Shown piece after piece: positions 7,697-15,897 of a stretch of 46,610 nt of DNA. The stretch covers positions 1 through 46,610 of IMG/VR virus record IMGVR_UViG_3300050138_000417; one strand, written 5' to 3'. The stretch comes from a virus. Position numbers and translations under genes: made by a program. Every line of letters begins with the position of its first letter. Position 1 is the stretch's first letter. The notes under the pieces were generated by a model that did not search any database, was not told the origin of the DNA, and saw only the letters and a list, made by a program, of their open reading frames with translations.

Positions 7697-8581
7697 TTAC
7701 TGCCGGAAGTTGACGCCCATCTCCTTCGCACGGGTCACGGCGAAGTCGAGGCGATCATCCAGCGATTTGAACGACGCGGGTCGCGCGGTTTGCGTGACCT
7801 GGGACCGGCCCTGCGAGGAGGGCACGGCGCGCGTTCGTGTTGAGGTGTGCGCGGCGGCGGTCCGACGCGCGGGAGCGATGAAGTCGTCCGTGTACTCTTT
7901 CACGAACTCGTCGAGGAGCTTGGCGTCGCCATCCTCGTACCGGGAGATGGTCTTGGACTGTCCCTCGGTTTCGATTTCGGCCGTCGCCCGCGACTTGATC
8001 CACGCGGAGAATTGCGTCCGCATGGCGGTCGTCTGCCGCGGCGTCAGTTCGTCCATGTTCATCGCCTCGGCAATCTTGTCGCCGATGTAGGCGACCTGTT
8101 CATTGCCGTGACGCTGCCACTGACGCAGTTCCGCCTGGGTCGCGGCCTCGGCGTGATCGGGTACGGCCAGGAGGCGATCCACCTGTTCGTCCGTCAGCGC
8201 CGAAAACTTCCGCATGATGCCCATGCCGGGAAGATTGAAAAAGGCTTCGCGAATCGCTTCGGCTTTCTTCGAGTCGGGATCGGGCGTTTGAGTACCGGCC
8301 AGCGCCGCAATCTTGCGATCACGTTCGACGATGTCAGCTTCGAGCTGCTTCGCACGCTGAGCCTGTGTCGAGACTTCATTGAACCGATGCCGTGGAATCC
8401 AGTCTGTCCGATCTTCTTTGTAGGTGTAGCCTGTTGCACCGGATTGCGCGCCGGGTGTCGCGGGCGCTACGCCTGCGGAAGTACCTGCTGGAGTCTGTGT
8501 ACCGGATGCGCCTGCGCCCGCCTGTGACCCGTCACCGGAAGCGGTGCCTGCGCCTTGCTGTGTCGTCTGTTCGTCTGCCAT
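7697..8581 (-). CDS. Capsid scaffolding protein
   Basis: 294 residues. The first 50 are Gly/Ala/Thr/Gln low complexity; the centre (70-190) is charged and helical (VSTQAQRAKQLEADIVERDRK...); the C terminus is basic and ends DFAVTRAKEMGVNF. This acidic-helical design and the position immediately before the major capsid gene are typical of phage scaffolds that guide prohead assembly and leave before DNA packaging. A promoter (8637-8666) and a leader hairpin (8598-8613) precede it, fitting high expression together with the capsid gene. Confidence 0.85.
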   Translation of the reverse strand: MADEQTTQQGAGTASGDGSQAGAGASGTQTPAGTSAGVAPATPGAQSGATGYTYKEDRTDWIPRHRFNEVSTQAQRAKQLEADIVERDRKIAALAGTQTPDPDSKKAEAIREAFFNLPGMGIMRKFSALTDEQVDRLLAVPDHAEAATQAELRQWQRHGNEQVAYIGDKIAEAMNMDELTPRQTTAMRTQFSAWIKSRATAEIETEGQSKTISRYEDGDAKLLDEFVKEYTDDFIAPARRTAAAHTSTRTRAVPSSQGRSQVTQTARPASFKSLDDRLDFAVTRAKEMGVNFRQ

Positions 8582-8597
8582 GATCTACCTTTGTTGT

Positions 8598-8613
8598 CGC
8601 GGTCAGGACCGCG
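8598..8613 (-). promoter_or_regulatory. Leader hairpin before the scaffold gene
   Basis: CGCGGTC/GACCGCG, a 7-bp arm pair with a 2-nt centre (in practice 6 bp with a 4-nt loop), lies in the scaffold leader just 5' of the ribosome site (AAAGGTAG). It may stabilise the mRNA 5' end or tune translation. Confidence 0.45.
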
Positions 8614-8636
8614 TGATCGTCTGCACTTCGTCTTTC

Positions 8637-8666
8637 ACACTACGTGGTACGGGTTTTGCTTGTCAA
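8637..8666 (-). promoter_or_regulatory. Late-type promoter for scaffold and capsid genes
   Basis: TTGACA (8666-8661), 18-nt spacer containing CCCGTACCACG, then TAGTGTGA (8642-8635). The -35 overlaps the stop codon of the DUF1353 gene. It matches the promoter at 14965-14994 over most of its length, including the spacer, which is more than sigma70 recognition would require. Confidence 0.65.
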
Positions 8667-9166
8667 CTTTTCAGCCCACCCTTGTACGACCCGCCCCCGA
8701 ACATGTGCACCGCCTGGTACATCGTGTTACGCGTCCACCAACCGACGCCGAGCGCCGTCATCGCCTCCAGAAAGACGTGATCGGCCTGATCCTTAGTCGC
8801 GATACCCTTTGTACGGTAGAGGTAGTCGTGTACGACCGCCGCTTTGCCGTATTTGCCTGTCGGAGGCAAGATATTCCACATGAGCTTCGGAACCGACGCG
8901 AAATCTGTCAGAAAACCAGCCAGAATCTTGATGGGCGGGTGGGGAAACACATCCGTTCGGTAGTCAAACTCACTGATGAGCTTCCAATTTCGCCCGTCGA
9001 TGTACTCCAACACCAGTGGCTCAAGGAAACGTGGATCGGCGGCGGGCGACGACGGGACCGGCGGTTTGTCCGGTTCCGGAGCCGTGGAAATAACACGCCC
9101 TAAAGGGGTTAGCGAGAGAACGGCTACATTTGTGTCCGCTTTTATGGCCGCTTTGGTGTCTGCCAT
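8663..9166 (-). CDS. DUF1353 family protein
   Basis: 167 residues. The family signature is clear: AGFLTDFASVPKLMWNILPP (about 84-103), then AAVVHDYLYR, then a helical end DQADHVFLEAMTALGV and RNTMYQAVHMFGG. DUF1353 proteins are widespread in tailed phages, often near virion or lysis genes. The His-Asp (HDYLYR) and TDFASVP motifs suggest an enzyme, but no activity is established as far as I know. The first 45 residues are a Pro-rich extension. The start overlaps the portal stop by one base (TAATG). Confidence 0.85.
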   Translation of the reverse strand: MADTKAAIKADTNVAVLSLTPLGRVISTAPEPDKPPVPSSPAADPRFLEPLVLEYIDGRNWKLISEFDYRTDVFPHPPIKILAGFLTDFASVPKLMWNILPPTGKYGKAAVVHDYLYRTKGIATKDQADHVFLEAMTALGVGWWTRNTMYQAVHMFGGGSYKGGLKS

Positions 9167-11688
9167 TACGACTGTCCTTGATCGCCACCGATCGGATGCT
9201 GCGTTAGGTACGTTTTCGCGCGCGCGAGCCGCGCTTCGTTGATGGCGGCCGGACCTTGTGCGGCCGGACCGGCGGCGTTGGGTGCCGCGGGGCTGCTTTG
9301 CGCCTGACCAACCCCTGGACTGGTCGCGTTCCGATTCGAGTTACCGGCGGCTTGGGCTGCGCCGTGTGCCCCTTGTGCTTCAGGCGGTCCACCGGACGGC
9401 TGAGCAGGCGGCGCGCCGTTCGCGGGCGCCGTCGTGTTGATCATGACGCCGTTGGCGTCAAGAATGCCCATCGACACCTGTGCGATCGCCAGATCGATAT
9501 GCGTGAGGTACGCATCGACCATCTGCATCGCCGCGGGATATTGCGCGAACACTTTGCGCCCGCGATCCGAGAGACACCACTTGATGAGTTCGTTGCGGTG
9601 AATCTGCGGGTTGTACCACCGCCGGTAGATCAACGGCCCGACCTGCGGCATCGGTTGGCCAGTCTGCTGCGACTGCAACGCGGCCTGCTGCGCCTGCATT
9701 TGCATTTGCTGCATAATTTGCGGATTCGCCAACACTTTCTCGAACGCATCCATGTTCATCCAGGCTTCTTGCACCTGGGCGTCGATGGCCGGCATCAAGC
9801 GTTCCTCGCCGAACTTCCGCAGAATTTCCATCTTCTGATCGGGGTCGGACGGATCGATGAGCCCCAAGGTCGCGAGATGATCGATCGCCGCGCGCTCCAT
9901 CAAGGCCGTCTTCGCGGTGATCGTGCCGTCCTCGATGATGATCTCGATGCTGCCCGAGAGATCGGCCTTCTTGAACGTGTCGAACGCCCAACCCTTCGAC
10001 GGCGTCAGTACCGAGCGCAGCCGCGTCTCGTCGCCGAACTCGCGTTCGATTTCGAGGGCGTCGCCATACCATCCTTTGTACACTTCCGCGCGCGACTTGA
10101 ACGCGGACGCGTGTCGGCCGGTCGCCCGTTCGTACAGGAAAGACATCGCCGCGTAGGCTTCGGTGCCGCTTGGCTTTTCGCCCTTCATGATGTCAAACGT
10201 GCCCATCAGCTCTTCGGCTTCCTGCTTCACGAGCGCGCGATACATGAAGACCGATTGATTGACGCCCTCGCCGGGAATGCGCTCGGGTTTCGCGTTACCG
10301 CCCGCGACCAACGGATTCCACTTCACGACCAATCCCGGCTCGCCGGTGAACTTCTCGACCTCGGCGCCCTTCGGCTCCAACCACACGGGATTCGCCATGC
10401 GGCCAATGGTCATCATGATGTGCGAGTCGAGTTGATTGAGCTGATCCTGTTTCTGAATCGCCGGATCGATGAGCCCCGAGCCCATGACACGTCCGCCGAC
10501 GTGCTCATAGCGGCCGTGATGAAACGTGAACAAGGGGTCGCCTTTGGCGTTGTGGTACGGCAGCGGGCCAGGCAACGCTTCGGCATCCGAGTGAATGACG
10601 ACCGGATTGCCGTCACCCGCGATGCGAATGACTTGCCCCTCGGGGAAGTCGGCGCACGGCTTCACCCAGAAGTCGTACTCGACGATGCCTTCGCTGTCGG
10701 TGTTCGCGCCGCCCGACGCGAAGTACGGCGGGGCAATGCCGATGTCGCCTTGGAATGGCAACGTCTTGAAAATCTGCATCGTCCGCTCTTGTGGCGTCTT
10801 CGTGAAGGAGAGTGACTTATTGTAGCCACCCGCGATCATATCGTCCGACTGCTCGTAGTACTCCTTCATCCGCCAGCGCATCCGAATGCTGTACGGCGCG
10901 TCGTCGTACTGGTCGTACATCAGCGGGAACGCGATCTCGAACGGGGACAGCGCCATCGTCGCGCCCTTCGGCAGCGGGATGGTATCGACCATCGGCGAGC
11001 CGTCAGGGTTGGTCGCCGGCATGAACGATGTGCTGCCACAGCTCGGACACTTCTGTCCGGCGTTCGCGATGTCCACTTCCGAGAAGGTCTGCTGACACTG
11101 AGTACACGTTTCGTGTTTGACCTGTGTCGTGCCGTTCTTCAGATCCTTGTTGACGTACGTGTGCAACCACGCGTTGCCAGTCACGAGCAACCAGAAATCG
11201 AACTCGTTCATGACGTGCGTCATGTTGTGCGACTGGTACAAGATCGGTCCGTAATCATCCGCGACACCCGCGGTCACAACACTTTCGTTGTCCTCGCCCA
11301 AGGGTCGCGCGCTCGCGCCGTAATTAATGCTGGCAAAGTTCGCGCGGATGGACTGAATGCCCTCTTTGCACACGTTCGTGACCGGACGGGGAATCCACTT
11401 CGCGAGTCGTTTGTCTTGCCAAGCGCCACGTTTGGAATCGTAGTAGATCCACTGCCGATTCAAGATATACCAGATGTTCCGCATCCACTGGCGCTCGAAA
11501 ATCCACCGCTGGTCAAAGGACTCCTTTTTCCAGTCCTTGCACTTGTCGAGCAACTGTTGATCGGACCATGTCTTTGGCCCGCCGATGTTGCCGAGCATCG
11601 ACGATTGTCCAGGCTGCTGGCCGTCGCCGGGCTGAATCGATGATGTGCTGCCCGCGCCGAGCGCCGTCAAATTGGGTGTGAGTGCCAT
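9166..11688 (-). CDS. Portal protein with zinc-ribbon insert
   Basis: 840 residues, at the long end for portals, consistent with a P22-like long-barrel form. The N-terminal 100 residues are typical (WKKESFDQRWIFERQWMRNI, LNRQWIYYD). A C4 zinc ribbon (C195, C198, C214, C217) is inserted in the wing region. The core includes GYNKSLSFTKTPQERTMQ, and the stem/clip is followed by a Gln/Ala-rich barrel helix (about 655-680). The last 90 residues are Pro/Ala/Gln low complexity. The portal dodecamer is the DNA entry pore and connects to the tail; its place next to the terminase confirms the call. Confidence 0.92.
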   Translation of the reverse strand: MALTPNLTALGAGSTSSIQPGDGQQPGQSSMLGNIGGPKTWSDQQLLDKCKDWKKESFDQRWIFERQWMRNIWYILNRQWIYYDSKRGAWQDKRLAKWIPRPVTNVCKEGIQSIRANFASINYGASARPLGEDNESVVTAGVADDYGPILYQSHNMTHVMNEFDFWLLVTGNAWLHTYVNKDLKNGTTQVKHETCTQCQQTFSEVDIANAGQKCPSCGSTSFMPATNPDGSPMVDTIPLPKGATMALSPFEIAFPLMYDQYDDAPYSIRMRWRMKEYYEQSDDMIAGGYNKSLSFTKTPQERTMQIFKTLPFQGDIGIAPPYFASGGANTDSEGIVEYDFWVKPCADFPEGQVIRIAGDGNPVVIHSDAEALPGPLPYHNAKGDPLFTFHHGRYEHVGGRVMGSGLIDPAIQKQDQLNQLDSHIMMTIGRMANPVWLEPKGAEVEKFTGEPGLVVKWNPLVAGGNAKPERIPGEGVNQSVFMYRALVKQEAEELMGTFDIMKGEKPSGTEAYAAMSFLYERATGRHASAFKSRAEVYKGWYGDALEIEREFGDETRLRSVLTPSKGWAFDTFKKADLSGSIEIIIEDGTITAKTALMERAAIDHLATLGLIDPSDPDQKMEILRKFGEERLMPAIDAQVQEAWMNMDAFEKVLANPQIMQQMQMQAQQAALQSQQTGQPMPQVGPLIYRRWYNPQIHRNELIKWCLSDRGRKVFAQYPAAMQMVDAYLTHIDLAIAQVSMGILDANGVMINTTAPANGAPPAQPSGGPPEAQGAHGAAQAAGNSNRNATSPGVGQAQSSPAAPNAAGPAAQGPAAINEARLARAKTYLTQHPIGGDQGQS

Positions 11689-11693
11689 AAAAG

Positions 11694-12077
11694 TTACTCT
11701 TTGAACGTGAGATGACCTTCCGCGTCATGTCCAATGCCAAGACTTGCGGCTTCAATTTCGCCGACATCCTCGAAGCTCGGCATTGACCCGTTGAAATCCA
11801 ATCCACTGATGGTGCCCGGCCGTGTCGGCACAATTTCCGGCACCGGAAAATGCAGGCCCGTCGCCTTGCCCATCAAAATGCTGTTCTGCTTCTCCAACGC
11901 GTTGACGCGATGGCGCATCCAGTCGATCGTCATATCGTCTTTGGCCTTTTGAGCGCGAATCTCCTCGATACGCGCGACCACATCGCGATTGAACGCCCGT
12001 ACATCAGAAATTTCCAATGCTTGTCGTTTGTTGTCGCCAACAATGAGATCAAAAAACGCTTTGCTGATCCACATCAT
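11694..12077 (-). CDS. Coiled-coil protein between terminase and portal, unknown
   Basis: 127 residues. Residues 15-70 are helical and charged (KRQALEISDVRAFNRDV, RIEEIRAQKAKDD) with heptad-like spacing; the rest is Pro/Gly-rich. It lies 14 nt after the large terminase and 5 nt before the portal. It may assist packaging or portal assembly (context only). Confidence 0.7.
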   Translation of the reverse strand: MMWISKAFFDLIVGDNKRQALEISDVRAFNRDVVARIEEIRAQKAKDDMTIDWMRHRVNALEKQNSILMGKATGLHFPVPEIVPTRPGTISGLDFNGSMPSFEDVGEIEAASLGIGHDAEGHLTFKE

Positions 12078-12091
12078 GATCCTCCGATCAC

Positions 12092-13663
12092 TTATCCGTA
12101 GAAACTGTCGAAGCTCGATCCCGCTTCGGTCATGTCGTTGCCGTACATATCGCCGAGTGGATAGTCAGGCGCACTGGGTTGCAAGTCGCGTTCGTTCCCG
12201 CGATTGCCAAACTTCTGCATGCGCTCGATCTCGAACCGCGTCTGATTGTCGAGACTCCGCAAGTCACGTCCGGCGACCAATTCAATCGGCTTCGGGAGTG
12301 ACGGCCACGTCATCAACGCGTAGCGCACGCAGTCGGGCAGCTCGTCTTCCTTCTTGAAGACGTGCTCCTTGTCCTTCTTCTGGCCGTCCGACATTTTGTT
12401 GTCGGCGAAGCGGTACTTCTTCATCTGCTCGTAGAGCCGCGGACACGTGTACGCAATCTTGTACTGCTTCGTGTAGAGCCACGACATCACGCGCTGGATG
12501 CCGGCCATCTGATCGTTCTCGGCAGGGGCCACGAGGACGCCGTGTGCGTTGAATTCCAAACGGAGCTGCGCTTCGTTGCGATTGGCGGTCCAGAGGACTT
12601 CGCGCACGTTCAGCGCCGTCGCGAATGTTTGTCGAATCGTCAGGAGATGCTGCGAAAAGGATCGCTGGCGTTCGAGATAGTCGTTGACGGCGACTATGCC
12701 TTTGTCCGTGACCACATGTGCCACGCTCCCGAACGGATGGTCAGCTCCAGAATCGAGACCCACAATGACGCGACGCGACGGATCGATCGCAGGCCACTCA
12801 GGAATCCAATCTCGTACTGCGGATTCGTCGGCCAGGACGGCATCTTCGATCCACTCGCCATACACGCTCCCCGTGAAGTTCTGCCGCTCGCCCAGATACT
12901 CCTGCGCGAACAACTGCGGCGGCATCGTCTGCCGCGCTTCTTCGATTTCCCCGGCGCGGAAGGTCGCCATGTACGGGTTGTCGATCGTGCGCCAACGCGC
13001 CGCCCAGAAGCCCGGCTTTTTGTCGATGAGCGCCGGCTTCTCGATACGTTCGTACGTCCAGTCAAAACCATCAACGGAACTTGTGAAGAAACACACGCCG
13101 CCGTGGTCCGTCAGCGACGGTCGGAAATAGTCCCACGCGAGTTCGTCGATGAAGGCGGCCTCGTCCATCCACGCCCAGTGCGGACCGACGCCGCAATGCG
13201 CGCGATCCGGATCGTCGAGGGACCGGAACATCACCTGCGCGCCGTTGATCAGCGTCAACGTCTCGTCTTCGGCGTTCCAGTCGGCGCACCAGTGCCGCGG
13301 AATCAGTTTCAGCAACGTGGGCATCGTCGCGTCGTGCAGAATCTTGTAGGTCGGCCCCATCACCCAGCCAAGGGTATTGGGCACCATCATTTCTTCGCGC
13401 GCGCCCCAAGCACCGACAACGCTTTTTCCGCCACGGCGACCAGCAAACGCCCCCAGGCGGCGATACACGCGCGGCGCCAGGAGCGTATCTTCTTTGCCGC
13501 AGGATGGGCAGCGGAATAATCCATCGGAGCCACAAAATCCGATCTTCTGGCAGCACGTCGCAAACCGCATCCGCCGCGCCCGCAGAAATTCAATTTGATA
13601 CGGGTTGTAAAGAAGCGCCTTCCCTACATCCAACCCGACATTGGGCGGCAATCGCTTTGACAT
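12092..13663 (-). CDS. terL: Large terminase subunit
   Basis: 523 residues, with a P-loop ATPase and a nuclease domain. Walker A is GRRGGKS (75-81); Walker B is WMDEAA with D167/E168; a coupling-motif-like FTSS follows. The RNase H-like nuclease starts at VIVGLDSGADH (first acidic residue of the catalytic cluster), and EDELPDCVRYALMTW gives the last conserved Asp. The N terminus carries a Cys-rich segment (C37, C38, C44, C52, C55) with RCPSCGKED, a zinc ribbon not typical of minimal terminases. It pumps DNA into the prohead through the portal and cuts concatemers. The stop of the RapZ-like gene abuts its ATG. Confidence 0.95.
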   Translation of the reverse strand: MSKRLPPNVGLDVGKALLYNPYQIEFLRARRMRFATCCQKIGFCGSDGLFRCPSCGKEDTLLAPRVYRRLGAFAGRRGGKSVVGAWGAREEMMVPNTLGWVMGPTYKILHDATMPTLLKLIPRHWCADWNAEDETLTLINGAQVMFRSLDDPDRAHCGVGPHWAWMDEAAFIDELAWDYFRPSLTDHGGVCFFTSSVDGFDWTYERIEKPALIDKKPGFWAARWRTIDNPYMATFRAGEIEEARQTMPPQLFAQEYLGERQNFTGSVYGEWIEDAVLADESAVRDWIPEWPAIDPSRRVIVGLDSGADHPFGSVAHVVTDKGIVAVNDYLERQRSFSQHLLTIRQTFATALNVREVLWTANRNEAQLRLEFNAHGVLVAPAENDQMAGIQRVMSWLYTKQYKIAYTCPRLYEQMKKYRFADNKMSDGQKKDKEHVFKKEDELPDCVRYALMTWPSLPKPIELVAGRDLRSLDNQTRFEIERMQKFGNRGNERDLQPSAPDYPLGDMYGNDMTEAGSSFDSFYG

Positions 13664-13918
13664 TTACTTCGCGTTCCGATGAAATTTCGATGTACGCAGT
13701 TCCGTCGCGACGCGATCGACCATCACCTTCGAGCGATGCTCGCCCTTGTCACACCCGACTGCCACCGTTTCTTTCGGATGTGCCTTCACGTAGTCACGAA
13801 TCTCCTGAAAGCGCGCGGTGAACCACGGCGACTTCGTATCATGAGAAAGATCCCGAATGTCCCAAGTTTTACTGGCTTTGGGAGGTGTACCTTTGTCGAA
13901 CCCGAAGCTGATTAGCAC
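13664..13918 (-). CDS. RapZ C-terminal-domain-like protein
   Basis: 84 residues from a GTG. It begins LISFGFDKGTPPKASKTWDI and contains VAVGCDKGEHRSKVMVDRVA (52-71), which matches the C-terminal domain of bacterial RapZ (ISFGFKYG.P..AD...DVR ... GCTGG.HRSV). In RapZ this domain binds the sRNA GlmZ and the sugar signal GlcN6P; in the phage there is no kinase-like N-terminal domain. The role is unknown; an RNA-binding or small-molecule-binding adaptor is possible. It lies between small and large terminase genes, overlaps the upstream gene by 7 nt and abuts terL. Confidence 0.75.
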   Translation of the reverse strand: MLISFGFDKGTPPKASKTWDIRDLSHDTKSPWFTARFQEIRDYVKAHPKETVAVGCDKGEHRSKVMVDRVATELRTSKFHRNAK

Positions 13919-14079
13919 GTCGGTTTGGTGTCAAGCGCCGCCATCGACGGCCGCGCCATCGGATCGGATGAAGCCGCATTTTTCTTGGCGAACGGGTTCG
14001 GTTTCTTCGCGGGGATGCCCGGCGCCCCTTGCTTCTTTGGCCCTTTGCCGAACATGTCAGCCAGATTTTTCTTTGCCAT
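13912..14079 (-). CDS. Small basic protein, unknown
   Basis: 55 residues, very rich in Lys, Pro and Ala (AKKNLADMFGKGPKKQGAPG, AKKPNPFAKKNAA). It is probably disordered and may bind nucleic acid. The ATG at 14079 follows GAGGAG; a longer frame to 14118 lacks such a site. It overlaps both neighbours by a few bases inside the terminase operon. Confidence 0.65.
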   Translation of the reverse strand: MAKKNLADMFGKGPKKQGAPGIPAKKPNPFAKKNAASSDPMARPSMAALDTKPTC

Positions 14080-14341
14080 AACCCTGAATCTCCTCGTGAG
14101 TGAAGATCGACACGCCATGCGCGCCGAGTTTCCCGGTGTCCGGATCGCCGATTACGCGGATGACGAGCGCCCCCAGGCGCAGACCGTCATCAGCTTTGAT
14201 TTCCAACACTTGCACCAAATCTTGCCGCACCGTCCCGATGTCGAAAATCGAAAAGGACGGACAACAATCAGGAGGCCGAAGGTCCGCAAGCCGCTTGGGC
14301 GCGGTGGATGCGGGACGTTGCTCGTCGTCGTAGCCGTACAC
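14057..14341 (-). CDS. Hypothetical protein in terminase operon
   Basis: 94 residues from a GTG with AAGGGG 9 nt upstream. The second half (DDGLRLGALVIRVIGD, LGAHGVSIFTHEEIQ) looks like a small alpha/beta fold. No family recognised. It overlaps the following gene by 23 nt and follows the small terminase by 12 nt. Confidence 0.65.
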   Translation of the reverse strand: MYGYDDEQRPASTAPKRLADLRPPDCCPSFSIFDIGTVRQDLVQVLEIKADDGLRLGALVIRVIGDPDTGKLGAHGVSIFTHEEIQGYGKEKSG

Positions 14342-14353
14342 GGCGGCATCCCC

Positions 14354-14938
14354 TTACTCCTCGGTCTCGATAATTTCCGCGTCGAGCGGAATGTCCATGC
14401 CGCGGACGCCGCCAGCCGTACCGGGCCGGATGATGATGGGCGATCCGCCGTGCGGCGTGGGCGGCATCTCGACCTGCACACGCAGCGACATGCCGACGCT
14501 GAGATTCTGATCGCCCTTGATGACCTGATGCTGCTTGAAGATGCCGAAGCCTTTCGCGGCCTCAACCGTCACGTCCTTGTCGCGCTCGTCGAGAAATTCG
14601 TTGACGTTCCGGACCACCTTGTCCTTCAGGACGATGTCGATCTTGTCTTCCACGTCGGGCAGCGAGTTGATGTTCAGCCAGCCGCGCGCGTGGGCGCGTT
14701 TCAGGTACGTGCGAATGGTCTCTTTCGAGTACCCGACCGTGGCCGCGATGTCGTCCGCCGACACGCCTTGCGCGCGGAGGGCAATAACCGCGATGCAGGT
14801 TTTGTAGACGATGGAGTTGTCGGGCGGTTTTACAAACGGAGCCGTGACCGGACCGTCATGACCGTCGCCTCGCGACGCCTGCACAGGCGCAGCGGACCCG
14901 CCGGAGGATGGAACGGGGGCAGACGGTTCAGTGGACAT
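14354..14938 (-). CDS. terS: Small terminase subunit-like HTH protein
   Basis: 194 residues. Residues about 50-88 form a helix-turn-helix (IALRAQGVSADDIAATVGYS, then KETIRTYLKRAHARG) as in small terminases that recognise phage DNA. Next comes a helical oligomerisation-like part (VEDKIDIVLKDKVVRNVNEF) and a C-terminal beta segment with IIIRPGTAGG. The first 35 residues are Pro/Ser-rich and disordered. It is first in the leftward operon, behind its own promoter, and in the order TerS-TerL-portal. An alternative is a transcription regulator, less likely given the context. Confidence 0.8.
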   Translation of the reverse strand: MSTEPSAPVPSSGGSAAPVQASRGDGHDGPVTAPFVKPPDNSIVYKTCIAVIALRAQGVSADDIAATVGYSKETIRTYLKRAHARGWLNINSLPDVEDKIDIVLKDKVVRNVNEFLDERDKDVTVEAAKGFGIFKQHQVIKGDQNLSVGMSLRVQVEMPPTPHGGSPIIIRPGTAGGVRGMDIPLDAEIIETEE

Positions 14939-14964
14939 GGTTGGCGATCACGGCTCCAAGTGTC

Positions 14965-14994
14965 ACGGTACTTGGTACAGGAATTGCATGTCAA
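14965..14994 (-). promoter_or_regulatory. Late-type promoter for the terminase operon
   Basis: TTGACA (14994-14989), 18-nt spacer with CCTGTACCAAG, then TACCGTGA (14970-14963) on the minus strand, about 25 nt before the small terminase ATG. It is nearly superimposable on the promoter at 8637-8666. The -35 overlaps the ATG of the divergent endonuclease VII gene. Confidence 0.65.
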
Positions 14995-15371
14995 GACACA
15001 TGCCCGGAAAGAATACAATCTGGCGCCAAAATAACCCCGCCAAAGCACAGCTCCAGCGAGATCGAGAACGTGAACGCCGCAAAGACGGACGACCGCGAGA
15101 ATGTCAAATTAGGCATCTTTATGGTATTTCTCTAGAAACACATAATAGACTTCTGCGCGAACAAGAAAACAAATGCGGGTGCTGTGGCGACGAATTCACA
15201 AAAACTCCCAACGTTGATCACGATCACAAAACACAAGCGATTCGTGGCCTTCTTTGCTCTAGCTGTAATAGCGGACTTGGTATGTTCAAGGACAATCCTT
15301 CGCGACTCCAAAAAGCCATCACATACTTACAAAAAGCCCGTCCATTCATCCCCTACAGCCGATCCTACTAA
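14988..15371 (+). CDS. Recombination endonuclease VII family protein
   Basis: 127 residues. The signature is intact: LYGISLETHNRLLREQENKC, then CGCCG, VDHDHKTQAIRGLLCSSCN and SGLGMFKDNPSRLQKAITYL. The Cys pairs hold zinc and the DHDH is the catalytic His-Me finger core. T4 endonuclease VII resolves Holliday junctions and branched DNA before packaging; small free-standing members may also act as homing enzymes. I chose the ATG at 14988, with AGGA upstream; an open frame extends to 14931 but would cross the divergent promoter. Confidence 0.88.
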   Translation: MSRHMPGKNTIWRQNNPAKAQLQRDRERERRKDGRPRECQIRHLYGISLETHNRLLREQENKCGCCGDEFTKTPNVDHDHKTQAIRGLLCSSCNSGLGMFKDNPSRLQKAITYLQKARPFIPYSRSY

Positions 15372-15407
15372 CGGGCATTTGGTACGACATTTGCAAGGGC
15401 GAGCGAG

Positions 15408-15629
15408 ATGGACCCAAAGCCAGCCGAACCACTTGACGACTTTTTGCTGCGACAGCAACAGCGATTTCGTCATACCCTCCAGTTCGGCGAACAACGCGTA
15501 CGCGACCGCAAAGCGGATTTGGAACAATTCGACATCGAAGTCCGAAAGCAACCCGGCACACAAACGTGCTTGTCTCACCAAATTACAGGATGGCATCGTG
15601 ACCACGACTCCAACCGCTACAACGACTGA
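15408..15629 (+). CDS. Hypothetical small protein
   Basis: 73 residues, charged and helical (PLDDFLLRQQQRFRHTLQFG, EQRVRDRKADLEQFD). A purine-rich stretch precedes the ATG. The end overlaps the next gene by 32 nt. No family recognised; moderately likely to be real. Confidence 0.5.
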   Translation: MDPKPAEPLDDFLLRQQQRFRHTLQFGEQRVRDRKADLEQFDIEVRKQPGTQTCLSHQITGWHRDHDSNRYND

Positions 15630-15897
15630 TCTCAAGGCGATCCGGCACGAGGAAGTGGAACGCGCGGCGGCGGAAATGTTGGCGAAGGGTAAGACGCCCG
15701 CGGAAGTCCGCCGTTTGTTCAGTCAGTACGGCGTGCGGTGGGAGTACCAGTTCAAGGGTCAGGGGCGTCGGGAACGGATAAAGCGACTCCGGAAGCAGGG
15801 CCGGACGTTGTGCCGCTGCGGCCTGGAGAGTTACGACGGGAACGATCCGGAGGGACTCGGGCCGGCCTGCCTCGAAAAGAAGTGGAGCGCCTCGTGA
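15598..15897 (+). CDS. Small Cys-containing early protein
   Basis: 99 residues from a GTG with AGGATG upstream. Residues about 23-42 form a helical, HTH-like unit (AAAEMLAKGKTPAEVRRLFS, then QYGVRWEYQ), followed by basic RRERIKRLRKQGR and CRCGLESYDGNDPEGLGPAC. The C-terminal Cys pattern (CRCG ... GPAC) suggests a metal site, and the first part a nucleic-acid-binding element. The function is unknown. A longer open frame reaches back to 15184 but overlaps two genes. Confidence 0.65.
   Translation: MTTTPTATTTDLKAIRHEEVERAAAEMLAKGKTPAEVRRLFSQYGVRWEYQFKGQGRRERIKRLRKQGRTLCRCGLESYDGNDPEGLGPACLEKKWSAS

Noticed and set aside
9256-10815. Long plus-strand open frame opposite the portal gene
   Set aside because: It is Arg/His-rich antisense shadow in a GC-rich gene; the opposite strand is a clear portal.
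12362-13519. Long plus-strand open frame opposite the large terminase
   Set aside because: Antisense shadow; the minus-strand product has intact Walker and nuclease motifs.
13911-13934. TTGACA on the minus strand before the RapZ-like gene
   Set aside because: No acceptable -10 at 16-18 nt and it lies inside a coding gene of a tightly packed operon.
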